Part shown: positions 56,768-64,000 of the stretch, piece by piece
How positions within the stretch are numbered: position 1 is the first letter of the stretch
How the letters are laid out: each line of letters starts with the position of its first letter
Assembly: GCA_029204225.1 (NCBI GenBank)
Contig: CM055103.1
Location: 57,339,705-57,403,704, forward strand
Direction of reading: 5' to 3'
DNA from: Diphasiastrum complanatum
Taxonomy: Eukaryota > Streptophyta > Lycopodiopsida > Lycopodiales > Lycopodiaceae
Length of the DNA: 64,000 bases
The notes under the pieces: model-generated
The model's database searches: none
Seen by the model: the letters and a program-made list of their open reading frames with translations, nothing else
What the model was told of the DNA's origin: nothing
Translations under genes and position numbers: made by a program

Positions 56768-58557
56768 TCTTCCTCTAAACAAGAGATTGATTCTATAATA
56801 ATGGATGCACAATATAAAGGATGCAAGAACTAGCTATCCCACTATATAGGGACCTGAGAATGATCAACAAATGAATTATGAACAAGATACTATTGGATCT
56901 TGCTCAGCCAAGCTGACTCAAGGCCCATTTCCAAATGATGTGAGTGTTGTTTTTCTTATTGTATGTTGGAAAAATTTGTTGGGGTAAGATCCAAAACATA
57001 AAACAATATCTTGTTCTTTTTGTGAGTAAAGAGATAATCATTATATATTTTTCAAAATATTCACAAAGATAAACACCAAGAATGCCTTGAACATTTTTCA
57101 TGTTGTTTTTCAAATCACCCTTGTCCTCCCAATAACATATGATGATATCTTTTGCAAGCTTTGAAGAAGATGATTAAGCACTCTTCATGAGATATCTCCT
57201 AATGTTCATATGTTTTATGATTGCAATTACTTAAAATTTATTTATTTATTCTATTTTGATTTATTCTTGGGTGAGAATGTTGAATAAACTATTCTTGATG
57301 GGTCAATTGTGCAAGAAAATCATGATCTAATGATAAATGAAAACGTACTTTGTCAAAAAAATTTGTAACACATGCTTTTGATTATAAATTAATTTCTTGT
57401 TTCTACAAAAAATAATTTAAGATGTAAAGTCTATCATTACTTATTGAAGTATGGTTGTTAAGTAAAAACGTTGTAGAACCACTTTCATTTAAAACAAAAA
57501 AGAGACTATTATACATTATATAGAATAAACATAATGAAAGTAAATAAATTGTAATCCACTATGTTAACTAATGTGTATTTGTGGCTATGTGGCCATGCAT
57601 ATGTAGAAGCAAGTTGGAGCCCACTCAAAAGAATCTTAGAAAGAAAGCATTAAATACATAAAAGAGACTACACAGATACTGACACCGCAAGAAATATGAA
57701 ACTCAATTATCAAGGGGCAACTTATTTGATTTCACCAACCACATTGTTAATATTGTAGTACAAGGCAATGTGTTTGGTAACATCCAATAAAAATTGCACT
57801 TTTCATGAGTGGCTTGTATTGTTTTGAAGAGTTGAAACTATTTTTCACTTGCTATAATGCTAATATGTTTTGCATCACAATATATAAGAGATTTACTTTG
57901 GAAGAACGTGCCAATGGTTTTCAAGATATGTTAGCTATCATACTCAAAAATCAAACATTTAGGCACAATAATGATATTGATGGCAAAGAGTTATAAACTA
58001 TTTTGAACCATTCAAGCAACAAAACATTACGAAGTATGTGCACGCTTACATATGTAATCTCTAGATTAATCAATAAAATAAACTTTTAAATCCCAAAAAA
58101 AATAAGCTTGTGGCATGTGTATATTATCTAACTAGACATTAGCTTAAAGTAATTATCAATATTCATCAAGCCAAATGCAAGGAAGAAACAAATCATGTAG
58201 ATCTTAACATTTGACACAAATACCAACATATGAATAATTGTTTGCAGATGGAAAAAAATGTTGTTGAAATTTCATAAGGAGACACAAGCTTTATATAGTA
58301 AATTCTTGTGACATTAAAAATATGCACAACATTGTGTTGGGCCATTGAATTAGCCAAAACTATCTAAAATATTTGAACAAAGAACGTTCTATTCTTTTTC
58401 TTTCTTTTTTTAATTTAAACACATAAACAAAACTAATCTATCATATCCATCATCTCAATCTAAAAATAATATTTGCAAATAACATAAGATTATCATGTGG
58501 AGCATTGTATGTCTAAAAAGCACAAGTCTGAGATTAAGATGTGTTGAATGCATTATT

Positions 58558-58558
<1 letters not shown>
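56768..58558. other. AT-rich stretch without identified genes
   Basis: About 1.8 kb with no domain, LTR pair or tandem repeat recognised. Short open frames (69 and 63 residues) are unsupported. Confidence 0.5.

Positions 58559-58596
<38 letters not shown>
58559..58596. repeat. (CA)n microsatellite
   Basis: About 18 CA units followed by CATACATACATA. Confidence 0.93.
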
Positions 58597-58600
<4 letters not shown>

Positions 58601-58899
58601 TACATAAACTTGATCAAACATCTTAGTAAGAAGATTTCAATTACAATAGATATTGATGTCAAGGATTTACATTTTGAGAAACAAATATTAAAAGCTTTTC
58701 TTCTAAAAAATTATTATAAAATACCTTAGTAGTCAAGTTTGATGATGGTGGTTGTAGCTTTTACAAAGGCACATGTTGATTGTTGGCTTTGCAAAATAAG
58801 AATAGTTTAGAGCCTCGTACCCTAATCTTGGAAAGACATAACATGTGAATGCAGAATGTACAAATTGAACATATTAAAAGTTAATGGTAGTACATATTA

Positions 58900-59801
58900 T
58901 TGCATTATGAAAAATGGAAAAACTTAAAGTTTCTAACCATCAAAGCTTTCGGATTTTTCCTTGTGTTTTTCGGACTGCTACTTGAACTCAATTTTGCACA
59001 GTCTGCATATTTAAACTATTTTCGCACTTCTCGCACTTCCGAAAAAATCAACACATGGCCGAAATATGACTTGGAAGGACCTTCGGGTTTTTCACAAATT
59101 CTGAAAAATGCGACACTTTGTCTAAAATGACTTAGAGCAAGTTTTTCATTGACCTTCACATTCTTCACATTTTTCCCAAAGGGTAGAAACGAAACAATTG
59201 CGGTTATCAGGCGGTTGCAAAGGCGAAGCATCTTCACGATCCCATCACATTGATGGAGAACGACTACTACGACACGCATCCAAAAGCTATTAGAATTAAG
59301 TCTAAAGCTATTCTTCTAATCTTGTAGCTCAAACTAATCATCCCTCCTTTTCCTCTATATATAGGATCAATGAGAGTGATGAATGTTGATTTTTGAGTTG
59401 ATGAGTGTTAGTCATGTAGTAGAAGATACACATTGTCACACAAACAGAGATAGAATTAGTAGTATCTAGTTCCTCATAAGAGAGAATACCTCTCTTGCAT
59501 CGATGCGCCAATTTGGAAAATAGACAACGCTTAAATTGTTGTTGTAAACTTATTTCTGAAAAATAGAGTTGCGACATTCTGCCTATGGTGTGTAATCTGT
59601 GAATGATTTTGATGCTTGCTTATAGTAGATACACTTCCGCTGTTATTAAACATTATTTATTGTTCATAAATTTAAATCAGATCTGTAGTGTCTGTTGCCC
59701 GGAAGATGATTAATCGTAGTATGAAGCAGTAGCTACAACTACACACATCGACTCTATCCAAGCCTTTCAACTTTGGGAACTCCAACCGACAAGTTTCAAC
59801 A
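58900..59801 (+). repeat. 5' LTR region of Copia-8
   Basis: Its right end TTTCAACA is followed by a PBS-like TGATATCAGAAC at 59803-59814 and then by gag. The first ~370 bp match 48200-48590 in reverse orientation. The exact left end is unknown. CTCTATATATAGG near 59353 is a TATA-box candidate. Confidence 0.6.
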
Positions 59802-59846
59802 GTGATATCAGAACCTTAAGGTTCTCAAATCCAGGTTCCTCAAACT

Positions 59847-60277
59847 ATGGCTTCCATCAGCAGCATCCAATCTAAGATATGCACAGTCCTTGAAGCAGAC
59901 GGGACGAATTTCTTGGCTTGGAAAGTAAAGACTTCCCTCATTCTAAGAGGAGAAGCATTATGGCCCTAGGTGGAAGGCAGACTGCCAACACAGACAAAGA
60001 ACTTTGAGAGTGGAAAGAAAGGAATGACAAAGCTATAGTTGTCATATCCTCTTCCATCAAAGATAGCATAATCCTTGATCTTGCTACTATCTCTAACTCA
60101 AGAGAGATGTGGGATGTGCTCATGACAAGGTTTCAGACCAAGTCACAATATCGAATAATGCATCTAGAAGATCAACTTACCTATCTAAGATGGGATAGCA
60201 AAGATATCAGGAGCCTCATCAAAAAGATGAAGAACCTATTCCTATCTTTACACAATGTTGGAGTAGAACACGCATAC
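59847..60277 (+). pseudogene. gag: Copia-8 Gag fragment
   Basis: MASISSIQSKICTVLEADGT and NFLAWKVKTSLILRGEALWP are followed by a stop and shifts, then NDKAIVVISSSIKDSIILDL-type sequence, MWDVLMTRFQTKSQYRIMHL and LIKKMKNLFLSLHNVGVE. The sequence then passes without a gap into the pol tail of another copia (60278), so the Gag is cut in its C-terminal half. It is related to the Gag at 62586. Confidence 0.75.
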
Positions 60278-60900
60278 CAAAGGATCCACTCAAAAAGTTT
60301 CACAAACTCCTTGATCTTACCAAGCTAGTTTTTGAGGAGTGTGAAAAATAATCAAAAAACTATCTTGGTGATTTTATAATTTTATGTTTATGAGTACATT
60401 TCACATGTGTGGAGCATGTTCCCACATGTGTAAAAGAGTTAGAAATAGTTTATAATGTTGACTTTAAGAGTATCATAAAGATTGCTAGTCAAGCATGTTG
60501 GTGTCACTAGGTGATAGGGCCAATTTTGTTTTTAGAGGTCAAATGGTCAAGTACACATGTTTTGTCATGATTAGGCCAAAATTCAATTGTGATGTAACTC
60601 AAGCTAGTTAGGTTGCTTACACATGTCAAGTTTAGGTTTGATGAGTGATGCACCCTATGTGGTGGCAAAAGTCAAAGGATCCAATCATAAGTGAGAGACG
60701 TGTTGGAAGGGTCCAATCAAAAGTCAGGGATGTTGCATCACACATCCAATAGGATTAGAGAGGCTATGTTTAAGGGGTCCAATAGGAATTAAGCTTGTTT
60801 CTTTATGTACTTTCATTCCCTTCATTAATGTATGAGAGATGTATGAGTTTTTGAGTCAATTTGGAGATTTGCCAATTTTTCTTGTATTGTCTTCTCTCTC
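60278..60900 (+). repeat. Copia pol tail, purine tract and 3' LTR
   Basis: PKDPLKKFHKLLDLTKLVFE with ECEK matches the pol end of Copia-5 (LPKDSFVKL...ARFEEECEK). GAGGAG follows at 60334-60339 and an LTR starts TGTGAAAAATAATC at 60340. The LTR shares CACATGTGTGGAGCATG with the relic at 22219. Its 3' end is estimated where an RT frame begins (~60900). Confidence 0.7.
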
Positions 60901-60904
60901 TAGA

Positions 60905-61790
60905 TGAGCCCAAAGCTCGACTCGTTGCCAGAGGATTTTATCAGGTATACAATGTTGATTACACTGAGACCTTCAGTCCAGTAGTCAAGCATTCTTCTAT
61001 TCGACTTTTATTATCGTTTGCTGCTGTTGCAGATTTGGAAATACATCAAATGGATGTATAGATAGCATATCTCAATGGAGTTATTGAAGAAGACATTTAC
61101 ATGGTGCAACCCGAAGGTTATATTATCGAAGGTAAACACAATCTTGTGTGTAAACTCCATAAGAAACTTTATGGCTTGAAGAAATCTGCTCGAGCATGGT
61201 TCCAAAGGATCAATACTTTCCTCATTGATCACGGCTACATGCCAAGCTCTTCATATTTAAATGTTTACTTCAAGACAATGCAATAGTCTTTTATCATTAT
61301 CACTTTATACGTGGATGACACATTGCTTTTTGGCAACAGTATCGATCTGATAAAAGAAGACAAGTCAATGCTATCTTCTGAATTCGACATGACCAATCTA
61401 GGCGAAGCTCATTTCTGCCTTGGTATACAAATCCACAGAGACTAAAATCAGAAGTTGATCTACATTACTTAGCAAAGGTACATCTACAATATGTTAGTCA
61501 GATATAATCTGGTTAATTGCAAGTTAGCTCTCTCACCAATGGAACTAGGTCGCAAATTGTCAAAGGACTAGTGTCCTCAAACAATTCAAGAGACGGAGCA
61601 GATGCGTGAGTATCCTTATCATTCGATAATAGGATCTCTTATGTACGCAATGATCTATACCAGGCCAAACACAACTTTTGCAGTTAGCTCCCTAAGTCAG
61701 TTTATGACTAACCTACCTTGTCAGCAAACCCTAGATTTCATTCTAGGAGTAAGAACATTGAAATTAAGTATCACTACGTCAGAAGCAAAA
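60905..61790 (+). pseudogene. pol: Copia-9 reverse transcriptase with residual RNase H tail
   Basis: PKARLVARGFYQVYNVDYTE starts the fragment. It continues with DLEIHQMDV, a TAG, IAYLNGVIEEDIYMVQPEGY, YGLKKSARAWFQR, TLYVDDTLLFGNSIDL (intact YVDD near 61302-61313), MTNLGEAHFCLGIQIHRD and YPYHSIIGSLMYAMIYTRPN. It then jumps from LSQFMTN directly to NPRFHSRSKNIEIKYHYVR (about 61725-61783), the end of RNase H, so most of RNase H is deleted. Multiple stops. Confidence 0.82.
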
Positions 61791-62212
61791 TTCTCAAATG
61801 GATCCATTGCCAAATGCAAAGCAAGACTAGTTGTTAAGGGCTATGCTCAAAGTAAGAGAATAGACTATGAGGAGACTTTCGCAACTGTGGTAAACTGGAC
61901 TACTTTGAGGCTAGTGTTTGCTCTAGCAGATGAGTATGGTTGGAAAGTCCATCATCAGATGAACATCAAATCTGCATTTTTTAATGGCACGATAGATGAA
62001 AAATATACATGGTGCAACTTGATGGCTTTGTGATCCAGGGAGAGGAGACCAAGGCATGCAAATTGCATAGAGTCTTATATGGTTTAAAGCAGGCTCCTCG
62101 TGCATGGTATGGACGCATTGATGAGTACTTTATAAATCAGGGCTTTACACGTACTACATCAAAGAGCTGTAACGAAGAGATGGACTGTCACAAACATTTT
62201 GCAAATAGAATC
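61791..62212 (+). pseudogene. pol: Copia-10 reverse transcriptase N-terminal fragment
   Basis: Immediately after the Copia-9 RNase H tail the sequence reads NGSIAKCKARLVVKGYAQSK, RIDYEETFATVV, KSAFFNGTIDEKY and, in another frame, QLDGFVIQGEETKACKLHRV and LYGLKQAPRAWYGRIDEY. This is the start of a second, different copia RT; it ends before the YVDD centre. Pol end followed by RT start is not a natural order, so this is a recombination junction. Confidence 0.8.
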
Positions 62213-62402
62213 TGTTCGGCCCTAGAAATAGAGCATCTATTTGAATATCAACCATCGTAAACGGTTAGATTTACTATTACAGAATTAAAAGACCAAAAGA
62301 CCTATAATTAAAAGGCCAAAAGACTTGTCCTGTAGCAATATAAATACATGTGCAATACTCGTTGTAACCAACTCTCAGACAATAATTACTATTTTTCCTA
62401 CA
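62213..62402 (+). repeat. Candidate short LTR (~190 bp) of Copia-11
   Basis: TGTTCGGCCC to TTTCCTACA with an ATATAAATA box at 62336-62344, ending one base before a PBS-like TGGTATCAGGGC. No second copy lies in the window because the element runs off the end, so the left boundary is a guess from the TG dinucleotide. Confidence 0.45.
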
Positions 62403-62403
62403 G

Positions 62404-62524
62404 TGGTATCAGGGCATATAGGTTCAAAATTGATACAGTGGTATCAAAGCTTACGAAATTAAAACTGATACAGTGATATCAGAACGAATCAAAGTCGATA
62501 CAGTAGTATCTTCGTACCCCTCTC
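62404..62524 (+). repeat. Array of four PBS-like motifs
   Basis: TGGTATCAGGGC (62404), TGGTATCAAAGC (62439), TGATATCAGAAC (62474) and TAGTATCTTCG (62514), each preceded by GATACAG or CTACAG, spaced 35, 35 and 40 bp. They lie between the likely 5' LTR and gag of Copia-11. Confidence 0.8.
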
Positions 62525-62583
62525 AGCAAATTTCTTCATACATCCATCAGCAAGCCGCATCTGGAGTTATTCAGAAAATAGAA

Positions 62584-63420
62584 GATGTCATTGATCAGCA
62601 ATATTTAGGCTAAGATCACTACGATCTTGGATCTAGAAGATTCAAACTACTTGATTTGGAAATTAAAGACTTAACTCATATTGAAGGACGAAGGTCTATG
62701 GCAATGGGTAGAACCAATAGAGGAGAAGCCAGTAGCTACTCCTGGTAAAGAATTTCGAGAATGGAGTTTAAGAAATGACAAAGCTATAGCAATTATTGTG
62801 TCTTTAGTGCATGACAATATAATGCTAGATCTTACATCAATTTTGAACGCAAAATATTTATGGGAAGAATTGCAAACCGAAAATGAGACTCGATCTCGTA
62901 ATCAGATCATGTTCTTGGAAGACCAATTAACCTAGCTATAGTGAGACGGCAAAGACCTGAACACATTTGTGCAAAAGATAAAAGACCTGTTTATTTCCTT
63001 GCAGAATTCTGGCGTAGAAAATACAATTTCTAAGGAAAAACAGCTTAGTTATTTTCTTCGAGCCCTACCCAAATCATTCCACACAACTAGAACCTTATTG
63101 GCGAAAGATGCGACAATGACACTTCAAAAGGCAATAGACGAAGTTAAAGAGGAAGTAGAAGCTCATGAACGCTATGACAACAATGGTGATTCCGAAAATG
63201 CTCTATTTACTCAGAAGAATAAATCTTTCAAGAAGTCTAAGTTTAAGAGGGAGTCGTTTAAAAAAAATGAGTCTTAGACAAATGAACAACAATATAAACA
63301 AAAAATTCTCGTGATAAGAAGATCTGCAACAGATGCAGAAGATCAGGTCACACAAAAGAAAAGTGTTGGTTAAATCCAAAGATTGAATGCATTCATGGTC
63401 ATAAACGGGGTCATGCAATA
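62584..63420 (+). pseudogene. gag: Copia-11 Gag and zinc knuckles
   Basis: Starting MSLISNI (stop) AKITTILDLEDSNYLIWKLK, the frame continues LKDEGLWQWVEPIEEKP, NDKAIAIIVSLVHDNIMLDL and FVQKIKDLFISLQNSGVE, then ISKEKQLSYFLRALPKSFHT and LQKAIDEVKEEVEAHERYDN. After a stop and shift the knuckle CNRCRRSGHTKEKC (about 63329-63370) follows, with a second Cys/His group C-X2-HKRGHAIVEC. Three or more nonsense codons. Confidence 0.8.
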
Positions 63421-64000
63421 GTAGAATGTTATCAGAATCCCAGGAACAAAAAGGAGCAGAATCAAAGCAAACTTTCAGATTCAAACTATGTCGAAGACAA
63501 AGCAGAATGCTCCAAAGCAACAGATGACAGGACAACAAGGAACTCAGTAGCTTATGTTAGTGCTGATCTATTTTGTTCATCTACTTCAATTCGAGAAGTA
63601 GTACTTGATTCGAGAGCCACCTCACATTTTGTTTTTTTGAAACAAATATTGTCTGAGTACAAGAAGATGAACTATTCGAGATTCATTATACTTGAAGATG
63701 GTTCTAAGCACGTGGGTGATGGAACTGGTGTATTATAGCTAGACACGAATCAGGGTGACAAGAAACTTGAGGAAATTCTCTATGTCCCTACTCTTGACAA
63801 AGATCTTCTATCTGTAGCAAAGATAGTCGATACAGGCATGTCAGTAACCTTCACAAAGAACTCTTGTAAACTATTCGAGGAAGATTTTGATAACCTGGTT
63901 GCTAAAGGCAACAGAGAAGGAAATTTGTATCACTTGAATATTCGAACTAGAATCGAACAAGCGAATCAAACTCAAGAATCAACACATATTCTGTGGCACA
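63421..64000 (+). pseudogene. pol: Copia-11 protease and pre-integrase start
   Basis: REVVLDSRATSHFV (about 63592-63633) is the protease site, with D-S-R where D-S-G is expected. ILEDGSKHVGDGTGVL is followed by a TAG at 63736, then EEILYVPTLDKDLLSVAKI and GNREGNLYHLNI. It runs off the window before the integrase core. Confidence 0.78.

Larger units (their letters stand above)
62404..64000 (+). mobile_element. Copia-11: 5' part of a Ty1/copia element, cut by the window end
   Basis: PBS array, gag, zinc knuckle, protease and the start of pre-integrase in order. The element continues past 64000. Its frames are broken several times. Confidence 0.82.

Overview
The window is nuclear DNA of a land plant with a large, repeat-filled genome. 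A plant-type sterol C-24 methyltransferase (SMT2 class, intronless), a fragment of a plant-type GH28 polygalacturonase, many Ty1/copia and Ty3/gypsy retrotransposon remnants with the plant tRNA-iMet primer-binding site, a CACTA-transposase fragment and a non-LTR reverse transcriptase relic all point this way. Long GA/TC microsatellites and the mixture of families would fit a fern, lycophyte or gymnosperm, but the sequence alone does not settle the species. Element names used here (Copia-1 to Copia-11, TR-gag) are local labels.

Layout. 1-4572: a gypsy reverse-transcriptase remnant split by Copia-1 (89-4498, +), an internally deleted copia element with both LTRs. 4573-9470: Copia-2 (-), 1.1-kb LTR at its 3' side, decayed pol (YVNN in place of YVDD) and a CACTA DUF4218 fragment inside it. 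9728-10300: gypsy PBS and gag relic. 11435-17075: a candidate gag-only element (-) bounded by ~0.64-kb direct repeats, with several zinc knuckles, a 93-bp minisatellite and long purine-rich tracts. 17.1-24.2 kb: mostly unidentified AT-rich DNA with a gag/zinc-knuckle relic, a 188-bp TC repeat and a decayed LTR. 24.18-29.17 kb: a segment holding the only intact host gene, SMT2 (26390-27517, +). Its two ends carry the two halves of one Copia-3 LTR in opposite orientation, the expected footprint of a ~5-kb inversion. 29.16-34.03 kb: Copia-3 (+). 34.04-34.99 kb: non-LTR RT relic (-). 36.84-37.51 kb: polygalacturonase terminal exon with frameshifts. 37.9-44.9 kb: Copia-4 (+, with an internal inverted block), Copia-5 (+) and a Copia-6 gag. 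48810-55047: Copia-7 (-), the youngest and most complete element, with near-identical LTRs and a 5-bp target-site duplication. 55-64 kb: copia fragments and chimeras, ending in Copia-11, whose leader has four PBS-like motifs in a row.

Only SMT2 looks like a functional host gene; it acts in sterol side-chain ethylation at the endoplasmic reticulum. Nearly all the rest is retrotransposon sequence in different stages of decay. The most informative signals are structural: nested insertions, two inversions, recombinant elements and capture of a DNA-transposon fragment. I found no convincing new gene system. The best candidates for something undescribed are the gag-only terminal-repeat element and the quadruple PBS array. 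All alignments were done by eye, so percentages are approximate.
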